In this document: positions 18,054 through 26,268 of the stretch, one piece after another
Layout: each line of letters starts with the position of its first letter
Position numbering within the stretch: position 1 is the first letter of the stretch
Assembly: GCA_028692275.1 (NCBI GenBank)
Contig: JAQUXR010000017.1
Location: forward strand, 1-48,480
Source: Frisingicoccus sp009929615
GTDB lineage: Bacteria; Bacillota; Clostridia; Lachnospirales; Lachnospiraceae
DNA length: 48,480 nucleotides
Direction of reading: 5' to 3'
Translations under genes and position numbers: made by a program
Notes under the pieces: model-generated
What the model was told of the DNA's origin: nothing
What the model saw: the letters and a program-made list of their open reading frames with translations, nothing else
The model's database searches: none

Positions 18054-18893
18054 TTATGGTTCAATACCTTCGAAGATAATCATATCTGCATTGTCACGAA
18101 CGGCTTCATAAGCATCCATCGTGTTGATTGTCCAAAGAGCCAGACGTGCTTGCAGCAGCCGGCAGTTCAGGCGGACAATGGGATTCTTATAGTCCGTATA
18201 TTTATAAGAAATAAAATCCGGACGAGCCAGGAAGTTCGAACCCAGGACTGTAATCATGAAAAGAACCAAATCACAGTGGGGTTTTTCCTTGAAAAAGTTG
18301 CAGGAAAGCTGGCCACGAAGAACCTTTGGATTATGCTTTTTATACCAGTGTAATGCCAGTGGGTTGAAAGATTCTACAATATATAATCCAGAATAATTCA
18401 GCATGGTTTTGGAGAAGATACGACATAAACGGTCACAAGTGTGAGATTCGGTTTTGAGTTCCACAAGAAGAGGAACTTTACCGTCTACCAGATCAAGAAC
18501 TTCCTGAAGCGTGGGAATCTTTTCTTCTGTGTTCAATAACTTATACTGACGTACTTCTTTAAGCGTCATGTCCTTAATGTCTCGTTCCACATGGCACATG
18601 CGGTAAAGAGAATCATCATGATGGACAACCAGTTCGTTATCCGCTGTCAAATGAACATCCAGTTCGATGCCATAACCTTTCTCTACAGCAGCCTTAAAGG
18701 CAGGAAGAGAGTTCTCGGGAGTACCCCAGAGATTATCATAGAGTCCACGATGAGCGTAGTCCCAATGCATGAAAGGTGCCCACTTCTTCCTATGATTCAG
18801 CATAAAATGGGGGCTTACCAAAAATAGGATAAGTCCGCTTAAAAATGCAAAAAAATGTGTAATCGAGTTTGTGACTTTATAAACTTTTTTCAT
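18054..18893 (-). CDS. glycerophosphodiester phosphodiesterase family protein
   Basis: The product is 279 aa from ATG 18893, chosen because GAGGT lies 6 bases upstream; a longer in-frame extension lacks a ribosome binding site and would run into the 6S RNA promoter. One N-terminal transmembrane helix (about 8-28) is followed by the GDPD domain: AHRGLYDN (first catalytic His), PENSLPAFKAAVEKGYGIEL, DVHLTADNELVVHHDDSL (second His and metal ligands) and later LVELK. The family hydrolyses glycerophosphodiesters to glycerol-3-phosphate and an alcohol. The anchor suggests action at the membrane; the orientation is not determined. Confidence 0.88.
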   Translation of the reverse strand: MKKVYKVTNSITHFFAFLSGLILFLVSPHFMLNHRKKWAPFMHWDYAHRGLYDNLWGTPENSLPAFKAAVEKGYGIELDVHLTADNELVVHHDDSLYRMCHVERDIKDMTLKEVRQYKLLNTEEKIPTLQEVLDLVDGKVPLLVELKTESHTCDRLCRIFSKTMLNYSGLYIVESFNPLALHWYKKHNPKVLRGQLSCNFFKEKPHCDLVLFMITVLGSNFLARPDFISYKYTDYKNPIVRLNCRLLQARLALWTINTMDAYEAVRDNADMIIFEGIEP

Positions 18894-19005
18894 ATTAGAC
18901 CTCATTTTATATGTAAAATTGCATATACTATATTGTACCATTCCTAGGAAGAAAAGTCCAGAAATATCAAGGGTTTGACAGCTTTTGCCACAGGGGCTTT
19001 GATAC

Positions 19006-19034
19006 TTGAATTTTAAAGTTGTATGATATATAAT
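19006..19034 (+). promoter_or_regulatory. promoter of the putative 6S RNA
   Basis: TTGAAT (19006-19011) and TATAAT (19029-19034) are separated by 17 bp. Transcription would begin at about 19041, shortly before the closing stem of the structured RNA. Confidence 0.65.
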
Positions 19035-19047
19035 GAAATTAGAAAAT

Positions 19048-19219
19048 AGCCTGGGGTGTTCGATCATCTTACTATTTTGAACCTACATTTATGTATACGG
19101 GATACCATATATTAAGAATATGTCAGGCCTCCGCTTGCAGAGGAAGGCAGAAAACTTAACGAGGTAACCCACTTGGCGTCGGGTTAGGCGTCAAAAGGTA
19201 GGAAACGGCACTCCGGGTA
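19048..19219 (+). ncRNA. ssrS: probable 6S RNA
   Basis: A non-coding stretch of about 170 nt is enclosed by a long-range stem, CCTGGGGTG (19050-19058) with CACTCCGGG (19209-19217), nine pairs including two G-U. A second outer stem pairs CCTAC (19082-19086) with GTAGG (19198-19202). Internal hairpins include CCTC/GAGG near 19128-19145 and AACCC/GGGTT near 19167-19184. A consensus promoter lies directly upstream and a 13-bp terminator directly downstream, so it is a free-standing RNA gene. Size and closed-rod architecture with an open middle fit 6S RNA, which binds sigma-A RNA polymerase in stationary phase. SRP RNA, tmRNA and RNase P hallmarks are absent. Family identity should be confirmed with the Rfam 6S model. 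Confidence 0.6.
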
Positions 19220-19232
19220 TTAATAATGATTA

Positions 19233-19263
19233 CAAAAGACGACATTTTATATGTCGTCTTTTG
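19233..19263 (+). terminator. terminator of the putative 6S RNA
   Basis: CAAAAGACGACAT (19233-19245) and ATGTCGTCTTTTG (19251-19263) form a perfect 13-bp stem with a 5-nt loop. Confidence 0.85.
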
Positions 19264-19291
19264 TTGTGCTGAAAATAAGGGGGCGGTATGT

Positions 19292-21511
19292 CTGCGGAAA
19301 TATTGGGTACATATATGTATTGTTGCGGCGGCACTAACGGTTTTCCTGATTTATTTTATGAATCTGCACAGAAACTGGGTGGAAAGTGAAACTATGAGCC
19401 GAGCTCAGATTGCCCGGATGCTGGCTTTAATGCGATATGATATGGAAGAACTTCAAACAGAAGAATCCCATCCCGAATGGTACGGCAAATATGTTGACGT
19501 TGTTTTAAGAGAAGGATGGATGAAAGAGGATGATTCGGGAGATTTTCATCCGACAGGATATTTTACTTATGGAGACCTGAGGTACATTATGGAGGCATTT
19601 CACCTGTCGGAGGATTTACTTACTTTTTCCATGAAATATCGTCAGAATGATGGAAGAGTATCCCGGAATCAATGGTGTGAGGTTTATCAGCTTCTCTGTG
19701 CGGACAGCGGTAAGGTGAGAAAAGCCTGTTTTGGAATTTATGGAAGTCCTGCGAATATAATGGGGCTTTCACCATGGCAGATTGTTACGGACAAAGGTGT
19801 GAAAGTAGCAGAGGGTATTCCGGTAGAAGCCTATATGAACCGGCAGGTAGAGGCATATATGTCAGGGGATAATCTGCTTTGTATTATCGGAGAAACCGAT
19901 GGTGTACCAAAATTAGATAATGTATGGATAGAGTCGGGCGAAAATCAGAACCTTCATGCATTTTTTTACGGATGGGAAAGAGATTTTGATTTAAGTCAAA
20001 AGCCGGATGAGAAGTTGGAGGCCAATATGGCTGACCTGACTTTTGAAGATGGGCATATAAGTTCTATTTCATATAAGACAAGCCGTATCCAAGGCCGGTT
20101 AACGGGAATAGAAGAAGGAATTTTTATTATAGATGGGTATGGTGAAGTTCCGATAACTGAGAATCTTGCTATATATCAAATTGCACCTTCGCCTAAGCAG
20201 ATGCGCAGGGAAGAATTAAAGATAGATGATATTGTTTATGATTTTGTTCTGGAAGGAGATAAAATCTGTGGTGTCATTTACAGAGATTATGCCCAGGAGT
20301 CCATCCGGGTATTGCTTCATACATCAGGAAATGTTTATAACCAGACAGAGGTTTGGCTGACGGCAGAAGAGCCATTTACCCTAACTCTTGGAAATGAAGT
20401 AAAAGGGTATGGAGCAGGTGAGGAAGTGAAGATTTTTTCTGAGGATATCGGAGAAAATGAAGCTGTGGTAAAAACAGAATCTGCAGATGGGAAAATTCAG
20501 ATACTTTTACTGGAGAGAAGCTGTGGAATTCCAGCCTATCATGGGAAAATATGCATTCAGAATTATGGTGGGGAAATGATTCTTATTAATGAAGTGAATC
20601 TGGAGGATTATGTGGCGGGGGTCATTCCGGGAGAAATGCCGGTATCTTATGGGGTAGAAGCCTTAAAAGTGCAGGCAGTCTGTGCAAGAACCTTTGGAAG
20701 AAAGGCCTTGGAATCGAATTTCAAGGGATATCCAGCCAACCTGGATGATACGGTTTCCAGCCAGGTTTATAATAACCAATTAGAATGCGAAGAGAGTATT
20801 CTGGTAACTCAGGCAACCCGGGGACAGGTTTTGAAAAATCCGGAGGGACTAACTTCTTCCTATTTCTTTTCGACTTCCTGCGGCCATACCTCAGACCCGG
20901 AAGATGTATGGTATTGTCAGGGAGAAGAAAAGGATTCAAAATCGGTTTCTGTTTTTCTAAGCGATGACAGTGTTTCCATAGAGCTTTCAAAGGAAGAGGA
21001 TTTTCGGAAATTTATAAATAGAGAAGATGGATATACTTATTTTGAGGAAGACCTGCCCTGGTTTCGATGGCAGACATTTCTTCCTGCATCAGAAATTATT
21101 CAGAATGTCTGGAATACCTGTCAGGTAGATATAGGAACATTAGAGCGTATTGAAGTTGCTGGCCGGGCGGAGAGTGGCCTTTTGAAATCCATCAAAGTCA
21201 CAGGGAGTGATAATCAGTGTAATGTTTATGGCGAATATCAGATACGGCAGGTGTTATCGCCAAAAAATGCAGAGCTGATTCCTCAAAGCGGAGAGACAGT
21301 TACCGGATGGGCGCTGCTGCCAAGTGCCTATTGCTATTTGGATGCGGTTATTGAAAATAATCAATGCGAAGGTTATCTCATCCATGGTGGGGGCTATGGT
21401 CATGGCAGTGGAATGAGTCAGAATGGTGCCATGAAAATGGCTGAAATGGGGAAGGAATATAAAGAAATTTTGAAATACTTCTTTCCGGATTCCGAAGTGG
21501 TTTCGGAGTAA
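19292..21511 (+). CDS. SpoIID/LytB domain-containing protein
   Basis: The product is about 739 aa. A signal-anchor helix (WVHICIVAAALTVFLIYF) opens the protein, a long central region without recognised domain follows, and a SpoIID domain occupies about residues 430-730: NLEDYVAGVIPGEMP, EALKVQAVCARTFG, YFFSTSCGHTSDPEDVW and GGGYGHGSGMSQNGA. SpoIID is a lytic transglycosylase for denuded glycan in engulfment; vegetative homologues such as LytB modify peptidoglycan. The first in-frame ATG (19226) lies before the 6S RNA terminator hairpin and has no ribosome binding site. CTG 19292 sits 8 bases after AAGGGGG and gives a normal N-terminus, so I chose it; another unusual start is possible. Confidence 0.82.
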   Translation: MRKYWVHICIVAAALTVFLIYFMNLHRNWVESETMSRAQIARMLALMRYDMEELQTEESHPEWYGKYVDVVLREGWMKEDDSGDFHPTGYFTYGDLRYIMEAFHLSEDLLTFSMKYRQNDGRVSRNQWCEVYQLLCADSGKVRKACFGIYGSPANIMGLSPWQIVTDKGVKVAEGIPVEAYMNRQVEAYMSGDNLLCIIGETDGVPKLDNVWIESGENQNLHAFFYGWERDFDLSQKPDEKLEANMADLTFEDGHISSISYKTSRIQGRLTGIEEGIFIIDGYGEVPITENLAIYQIAPSPKQMRREELKIDDIVYDFVLEGDKICGVIYRDYAQESIRVLLHTSGNVYNQTEVWLTAEEPFTLTLGNEVKGYGAGEEVKIFSEDIGENEAVVKTESADGKIQILLLERSCGIPAYHGKICIQNYGGEMILINEVNLEDYVAGVIPGEMPVSYGVEALKVQAVCARTFGRKALESNFKGYPANLDDTVSSQVYNNQLECEESILVTQATRGQVLKNPEGLTSSYFFSTSCGHTSDPEDVWYCQGEEKDSKSVSVFLSDDSVSIELSKEEDFRKFINREDGYTYFEEDLPWFRWQTFLPASEIIQNVWNTCQVDIGTLERIEVAGRAESGLLKSIKVTGSDNQCNVYGEYQIRQVLSPKNAELIPQSGETVTGWALLPSAYCYLDAVIENNQCEGYLIHGGGYGHGSGMSQNGAMKMAEMGKEYKEILKYFFPDSEVVSE

Positions 21512-21532
21512 GAAAAACGAAATTTTTCAAAG

Positions 21533-21561
21533 TTGACTTTACAACATATTCGTTGTAAAAT
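21533..21561 (+). promoter_or_regulatory. promoter and palindromic operator of the toxin-antitoxin operon
   Basis: TTGACT (21533-21538) and TAAAAT (21556-21561) are 17 bp apart. A perfect inverted repeat TTTACAAC (21538-21545) / GTTGTAAA (21552-21559) with a 6-bp spacer fills the core promoter, as expected for autorepression by the antitoxin. Confidence 0.65.
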
Positions 21562-21588
21562 AAAAAGAGTAGATAAAGAGGTGAAGGA

Positions 21589-21927
21589 ATGAAGATTCAT
21601 AACTATACTTCTAATTCAGGAAGAGATTTAATTTTTGAGTATATAGAATCTTTAACGGAGAAAGAGCAGGTAGATGCATATTCTGTCATTCAGTGTTTAG
21701 AGAATGGAGAAATGGATAGAATAAAATTTAAAAGATGGGAAAAGAAAGTATATGAAGTATACTTTTATAAAGATAATAGAATATTTTATATAGTAGAGGA
21801 CGGAAATAATATGTATCTTTTGCATGCTTGTAGAAAACAGAAAAATCAGACAGAAAAGAGAGATGCCAAGATTGTAAAGTTGAGAGCAAGGGAATTAGGC
21901 AGAATGCTGGGCAAGTCGTTCATATAG
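21589..21927 (+). CDS. RelE/HigB-type toxin
   Basis: The product is 112 aa and matches the phage Gp49-like/HigB branch of RelE toxins: GRDLIFEYIESLTEKEQVDA, MDRIKFKRWEKKVYEVYFYK, NRIFYIVEDGNNMYLLHAC and a C-terminal KKxxKxxxxEI-type helix variant (RDAKIVKLRARELG). These toxins cleave mRNA on the ribosome. The gene comes first and the HTH antitoxin second, the HigBA order, with 15 bp between. The start follows GAGGTGAAGGA. A palindromic operator lies on the promoter. Confidence 0.85.
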   Translation: MKIHNYTSNSGRDLIFEYIESLTEKEQVDAYSVIQCLENGEMDRIKFKRWEKKVYEVYFYKDNRIFYIVEDGNNMYLLHACRKQKNQTEKRDAKIVKLRARELGRMLGKSFI

Positions 21928-21942
21928 GAAGGAGTACTGTAT

Positions 21943-22239
21943 ATGCCATTTATACAAGTAGATATTTCAAAAGAGATTGAATCTAAAAGAGAAAAAGAAC
22001 CTCAATTCAAAAAAGAATGGGATGAGAGTAGAGAAGAGTATAGATTAATTGGAGAAATGATTAGTTTAAGAAAGAAAGAAAAAATTACCCAAAGCAAGCT
22101 TGCCGAATTAACTGGGAATAAACAACAGGTTATATCCAGGATTGAAAGAAAGGAAAATAGTCCATCATTAAAAAGTTTTTCAAATATGCTAAATGCACTG
22201 GGGTATGAATTAAAGATAGTACGAAAACGAATAATGTAA
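21943..22239 (+). CDS. HigA-type XRE antitoxin
   Basis: The product is 98 aa. The N-terminal 35 residues are charged and likely wrap the toxin; residues about 38-90 form an XRE helix-turn-helix (KITQSKLAELTGNKQQVISR, IERKENSPSLKSFSNMLNAL). It would neutralise the preceding toxin and repress the shared promoter. The ribosome binding site is AGGAAGGAG. A strong terminator follows 20 bp downstream, making a two-gene operon. Confidence 0.88.
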   Translation: MPFIQVDISKEIESKREKEPQFKKEWDESREEYRLIGEMISLRKKEKITQSKLAELTGNKQQVISRIERKENSPSLKSFSNMLNALGYELKIVRKRIM

Positions 22240-22260
22240 TTAACTGGTATAAAATAGATG

Positions 22261-22300
22261 TGGTCCCTGAGGAGAATTCCTGAGGGACCATAATTTTTTC
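22261..22300 (+). terminator. terminator of the toxin-antitoxin operon
   Basis: TGGTCCCT-G-AGGA pairs with TCCT-G-AGGGACCA (22261-22290), followed by TAATTTTTTC. Confidence 0.85.
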
Positions 22301-22377
22301 GAAATAAAATAAGGCTGGTTTTTAAAAGTAGTTGCAAGCAAAATCTATGCATAAAACTGTATTGAGGAAAGACTAAT

Positions 22378-23445
22378 ATGAAAATAGGAATGCGAAAGCC
22401 AAGTTTAAAAAAAAGTTTTAAAGCGAGAACCACAGGAAAAATAAAGCGAAAAGCTAAAAAAGCCATTAATCCGTTATATGGAAAAAAAGGTATGGGATTT
22501 ATTAAAAATCCAAAAAAATCTGTTAAAAATGCTATGTATCATAGAACAACAGTTGGTGTTGGGGATATAACGAGGGCTGTTGCACCTGCTACAAAACCTC
22601 AGTCATCTTCCAAAAAAAGAGGTTTAAAGACAAAAAACAAAGTATCCTCTTCACCAACTGCATATTATAATGGACAGCCAGTTTCATCTGCTTCATCAAA
22701 TGGAATATTATGGGCAATTTTCGGCAGACTTTGTGCGGCGGTCTTAATAATATTATCAGCCATTTCATTAATAATAACACCTAAGGGTTTTTTCATTGTT
22801 ATGGGAGTTGTTATATGGGTTGCTTTAGGCAAATATATTAAGTGTGTAAATGATGAGCAGCTATTAAATACGACAGTGGATGGAGCTTGCCCAGAAAAGG
22901 GCCAAGACATTTTTTACGCGGACGATAAAGAAGACGGGGTAAATGAAACTCCATCGATTTATGATAATCGAGTGAAAGGAATAGATTATTCTCAACTCCC
23001 ATATAATATGGAGGTTCTATTGGCTGATGAATTCAATAAGTCTGTAGTGTATAAAGCAATAACCCATATAAATGATATTTTAAAAGAGTGCAATCAGTTA
23101 ATTCAGGGCATACCTGATTTGTATATCAAATTAGAAGATATAATTTTTTCTGGAGATAGCCGTTCATACATAGAATATTCAAAGCTTACTAAAACTGGAA
23201 AAATCCCAAAGTATATAGCTGTTTTTCACTGCTTTACTAAGACATATGAAAAATTTGATTCTGAAAATTCTTCATGGGGAGAAGTATATTATATGAAAGA
23301 TGGCTCTATTGGAAAGGCCACAATAACCAGTTGGAGAAATAGTACATGTTATGTGGTTAATTTAGCTATTGTGGACAATATGCTTTCTATTAAATCCATT
23401 TCAACAAATACAGATAGCGGAAAAGAGGTTTTATATAAACAATAG
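22378..23445 (+). CDS. membrane protein with basic N-terminus, unknown function
   Basis: The product is 355 aa. The first 75 residues are very basic (KPSLKKSFKARTTGKIKRKA, INPLYGKKGMGFI, NPKKSVKNAMYHRTT), a pattern I have met at the start of many Firmicute membrane proteins without known role. A Ser/Lys linker leads to two transmembrane helices (about 107-128 and 131-150). The C-terminal 190 residues are soluble-looking and resemble no family I can name. The start follows GAGGAAAG. It has AT-rich composition like the preceding toxin-antitoxin pair, so the two units may share a foreign origin (inference). Confidence 0.7.
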   Translation: MKIGMRKPSLKKSFKARTTGKIKRKAKKAINPLYGKKGMGFIKNPKKSVKNAMYHRTTVGVGDITRAVAPATKPQSSSKKRGLKTKNKVSSSPTAYYNGQPVSSASSNGILWAIFGRLCAAVLIILSAISLIITPKGFFIVMGVVIWVALGKYIKCVNDEQLLNTTVDGACPEKGQDIFYADDKEDGVNETPSIYDNRVKGIDYSQLPYNMEVLLADEFNKSVVYKAITHINDILKECNQLIQGIPDLYIKLEDIIFSGDSRSYIEYSKLTKTGKIPKYIAVFHCFTKTYEKFDSENSSWGEVYYMKDGSIGKATITSWRNSTCYVVNLAIVDNMLSIKSISTNTDSGKEVLYKQ

Positions 23446-23470
23446 TTTAATAAAACAACATTTCTGACAA

Positions 23471-23525
23471 GCAAATGACATTTCTTAAGAATTACCTGGG
23501 TTATTTCTTAAGAAGTGTCTTTTGC
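23471..23525 (+). terminator. long terminator hairpin
   Basis: GACATTTCTTAAGAA (23477-23491) pairs with TTCTTAAGAAGTGTC (23505-23519), 15 bp with one G-U. GCAAA/TTTGC extends the stem across a T-T mismatch. It is followed by TTTTGC and closes the upstream membrane-protein gene. Confidence 0.7.
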
Positions 23526-23622
23526 TATTTTATTTAGGAATAATACATGGTATAGTCCCTTTACAACCAATAATGAGGGTATGAATAGCCCCGCAAAGTG
23601 CAAAAACAGAAAGGACTATTTT

Positions 23623-24552
23623 ATGAACAAGAGATTAATGCTCCTTGGAGCAGTATTTGCCATGAGTGCAATGTTGTTAGCCGGGTGCGGAAGTAAAACA
23701 ACGCCGGCAAGTCAGAAAAGTACAGAAACCGAAATGACACAAGATATTAAAGAAGATTCGATGGAGGCATCAGATCCAATACCGTTGACCTATTCTTTTT
23801 TATATGATGATGGAACCAAAGAGGAAGTCAGGAATATTATGGAAGCAGATGGTATAAAGCCGGAACGCGTTGACAAATTCATGGAGATTGTCACCCAGTT
23901 TTCAGATACATTAGGTGAGATGGAAGGTGCGGCAGAGGGATTTGTCAGTATTGATGCATCGAAGGCATTTTATGACAGTGAGTATATTGGAATGACTTTT
24001 GATAAAAAACTTGGATTCGATGATCAGAATTGTAGATTGACAGCCTATTCCCTTTTTCAGGATTTTTATACAGTCAGTGATGATTCAACATATACCTATG
24101 ATGATGATTCTTTGTATGGCGATTTAGAAATTATAAAAACAAACAAAAATCTGAACTTTACAAAAGAGGACATTAGTAAATATACGACATTATTTGCAGA
24201 TGTTAAAACGGAAGCATCTACAGATATTGCCCAGCATGCTGAAACTATAAAAGAGACTTGGAAAGAGAGAGGAATTACTTTTGATAATGAATCCAAGGTA
24301 CAGCTGCTTTCAATTATGCTTCATGACCCGGTAAATAATACAGTTTTTGCAGGTCATGCGGGCGTATTATTTGAAACAGAGGATGGATTTCTGGTGATTG
24401 AGAAACGGTCTCAATATACACCATTCGTGGCAGGGAAATTTAATGATTTAGAATCATTAAATACCTATTTGCTTTCAGAAGTAAGTATCATGCAGCAGGA
24501 TGGAGCTGCAGATTCTTTTGTCATGAGAAATGACGAATTACTTGTAAAATAA
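23623..24552 (+). CDS. putative lipoprotein, DUF4300-like
   Basis: The product is 309 aa from ATG 23623, chosen because AGAAAGGA lies 9 bases upstream and because the protein then starts with a proper signal peptide and lipobox LLAGC (Cys about 22). The mature part begins with an acidic Ser/Thr linker, then LTYSFLYDDGTKEEVRNIM, DKFMEIVTQFSDTLGEM, FVSIDASKAFYDS and later GHAGVLFETEDGFLVIEKRS (in part). This arrangement resembles DUF4300 lipoproteins of gut Clostridia, whose function is not known. Surface-attached. It is a single-gene unit with its own terminator. Confidence 0.7.
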   Translation: MNKRLMLLGAVFAMSAMLLAGCGSKTTPASQKSTETEMTQDIKEDSMEASDPIPLTYSFLYDDGTKEEVRNIMEADGIKPERVDKFMEIVTQFSDTLGEMEGAAEGFVSIDASKAFYDSEYIGMTFDKKLGFDDQNCRLTAYSLFQDFYTVSDDSTYTYDDDSLYGDLEIIKTNKNLNFTKEDISKYTTLFADVKTEASTDIAQHAETIKETWKERGITFDNESKVQLLSIMLHDPVNNTVFAGHAGVLFETEDGFLVIEKRSQYTPFVAGKFNDLESLNTYLLSEVSIMQQDGAADSFVMRNDELLVK

Positions 24553-24556
24553 ATCC

Positions 24557-24596
24557 AAAGAGAGGTTGCCAGATTATATACCGGCGGCCTCTCTTT
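24557..24596 (+). terminator. Rho-independent terminator
   Basis: AAAGAGAGG (24557-24565) pairs with CCTCTCTTT (24588-24596), with an inner CC/GG pairing. Confidence 0.75.
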
Positions 24597-24715
24597 ATGT
24601 TATAATATACGCGATTAGGAAAACTTTGTTTCTGAGGCATAGAAAATATTTTTAAACAGTCTCATTGCATAGAGATGGTTTTGGGTATATCCTTTAGCCA
24701 GGGAGGTGGTATCGG

Positions 24716-25195
24716 ATGGCAAATGAAGATAAAAAAGATTTTAATGCGATGCTGATGGACAGGAAAGATATGCCAAAATATCAGGTGATTACAGATAAAA
24801 AAAGTATTGAAAAGTATGGTGGAGACCGAATGTATTTTGCCCCGCCAATAGATTACGACAGGATAATGCGTCTTGTACCCTGTGGGAAATTAATTACTGT
24901 AGGAGATATACGGGAATATTTCGCCCGGGAAAGCGGTGCCGATTTTACGGAGCCAATTACGGCAGGAATATTTGTATCTATTGCGGCATGGGCGAGCTAT
25001 CAAAGAGATACAGATGAAACACCCTATTGGAGAACACTTAAGGTGAAGGGGGAATTAAATCCCAAATATCCGGGCGGTGTAGAAGCCCAAAAAGAATTAC
25101 TGGAGAAAGAGGGCCATATTGTTATCCAAAAAGGAAGAACAAATATCAGGTACTATGTAAAGGATTATGAAAAAGCACTTTTTCTTTTAGAATGA
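24716..25195 (+). CDS. MGMT-family alkyltransferase-like protein lacking the catalytic Cys
   Basis: The product is 159 aa. The C-terminal two thirds follow the alkylguanine-transferase DNA-binding domain: VPCGKLITVGDIREYFA (the VPxGxVxTYGxIA motif) and then TPYWRTLKVKGELNPKYPGG where repair enzymes have PCHRV and the base-flipping region. The reactive Cys is replaced (PYWRT), as in alkyltransferase-like proteins that bind O6-alkylguanine and flag it for nucleotide excision repair. DNA-binding without methyl transfer is therefore the likely role (inference). The ribosome binding site is GGGAGG. It leads a three-gene run with two acetyltransferases, 16 bp before the next gene. Confidence 0.72.
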   Translation: MANEDKKDFNAMLMDRKDMPKYQVITDKKSIEKYGGDRMYFAPPIDYDRIMRLVPCGKLITVGDIREYFARESGADFTEPITAGIFVSIAAWASYQRDTDETPYWRTLKVKGELNPKYPGGVEAQKELLEKEGHIVIQKGRTNIRYYVKDYEKALFLLE

Positions 25196-25211
25196 AGGAG
25201 AAACCAGAATT

Positions 25212-25631
25212 ATGACTATTAAAGAGGCAGAAAGAGATGATATTCCTCAGATTATTCAGTTATATGCCGCTCTTTTTGATGAAGAACTGAATATGGAGGA
25301 AGTACATAAGAATTACGAGACATTGAATAGGGATGAAACATGTGGCCTGCTAGTGGCTAAAGAGAAGGATGAAGTGGTTGGAACCTGCAGTGTTTTTATA
25401 TGTACCAGTCTGGCTGAGAAATTTCTTGTTGTAGAAGACGTGGTTGTAAAGGCCCAAAGTCGCGAACTGGGTATTGGAAAACAACTTTTTCAGATAGTAG
25501 ATGAAATCGCAGAAGCAAACCGCTGTGCCTATGCTATTTTGATATCTTCCGGTTTTCGCAAAGGTGCTCATATATTTTATGAAAAGATGGGTTATGTGGA
25601 TGATGTACGGGGATTCCGTAAAGTCTACTAA
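25212..25631 (+). CDS. GNAT-family N-acetyltransferase
   Basis: The product is 139 aa, a single GNAT domain: IKEAERDDIPQIIQLYAALF, VVGTCSVFI, VVEDVVVKAQSRELGIGKQL (acetyl-CoA loop with RELGIG) and HIFYEKMGYV at the end. The acceptor is unknown. The ribosome binding site GAAGGAG is spaced well from ATG 25212. It lies between an alkyltransferase-like gene and a sugar-acetyltransferase-type gene and is probably transcribed with both. Confidence 0.88.
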   Translation: MTIKEAERDDIPQIIQLYAALFDEELNMEEVHKNYETLNRDETCGLLVAKEKDEVVGTCSVFICTSLAEKFLVVEDVVVKAQSRELGIGKQLFQIVDEIAEANRCAYAILISSGFRKGAHIFYEKMGYVDDVRGFRKVY

Positions 25632-25659
25632 TAATTTAAATGTAAGGACGGAGAGAAAT

Positions 25660-26268
25660 ATGCGTGAGTGGGATAAGGCCCAGGCGGGCTATTTGTATGA
25701 TGCGAATTATGATAAAAGTTTGGCAGAAGCACGGATGAAGTGTAAAGATTTGTGCTATGACTTCAATCAGTGTAAGCCATCAGATGTGGAGAGGCAGGAT
25801 GAATTAATTCATAGAATTTTAGGCGAAATTAAAGGAAGTGCAACGATTACCGCACCCTTCTGGTGCGATTATGGGATAAATATTTCTGTGGGGAATAATT
25901 TTTATACCAATCATAATTGTATTATTCTAGACGGAGCCAGGGTGTCCTTTGGAGAAAATGTCTTTATTGCTCCAAACTGTATTTTCTCAACAGCAGGTCA
26001 TCCCATAGACAGAGAACAGCGAGCCGACGGCTTGGAGATTGCATTACCGATTACTGTTGGAAAGGATGTGTGGATTGGTGCAAATGTAGCTGTATTACCA
26101 GGGGTAACGATAGGTGACAATACGATTATTGGAGCGGGGAGTGTTGTTAATAAAGACATTCCGTCGAATGTTGTTGCTGCCGGAAACCCATGTAAGGTAA
26201 TAAGAAAAATAACCGATGCAGATAAGAATAAATATCCGGTATTTACGGATTCCACCTGCAGAGTTTAA
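25660..26268 (+). CDS. maltose/galactoside O-acetyltransferase family protein
   Basis: The product is 202 aa from ATG 25660 with GGAGAG upstream; a longer frame lacks a ribosome binding site. An N-terminal helical Mac domain (YLYDANYDKSLAEARMKCKD) is followed by a left-handed beta helix of hexapeptide repeats (ITAPFWCDYGINISVGNNFY, FIAPNCIFSTAGHP with the catalytic His, DVWIGANVAVLPGVTIGDNT and VVAAGNPCKVI). Members acetylate sugars with acetyl-CoA in the cytoplasm as trimers. Its 3' end overlaps the convergent alkyltransferase gene by 26 bp. Confidence 0.9.
   Translation: MREWDKAQAGYLYDANYDKSLAEARMKCKDLCYDFNQCKPSDVERQDELIHRILGEIKGSATITAPFWCDYGINISVGNNFYTNHNCIILDGARVSFGENVFIAPNCIFSTAGHPIDREQRADGLEIALPITVGKDVWIGANVAVLPGVTIGDNTIIGAGSVVNKDIPSNVVAAGNPCKVIRKITDADKNKYPVFTDSTCRV

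Noticed and set aside
18894..19067. N-terminal extension of the glycerophosphodiesterase gene
   Set aside because: No ribosome binding site, and it overlaps the 6S RNA promoter; the ATG at 18893 has GAGGT at proper spacing.
19226..19291. ATG 19226 as start of the SpoIID-domain protein
   Set aside because: It has no ribosome binding site and would place the 6S RNA terminator hairpin inside the coding region; the N-terminal 22 residues would be encoded mainly by the hairpin.
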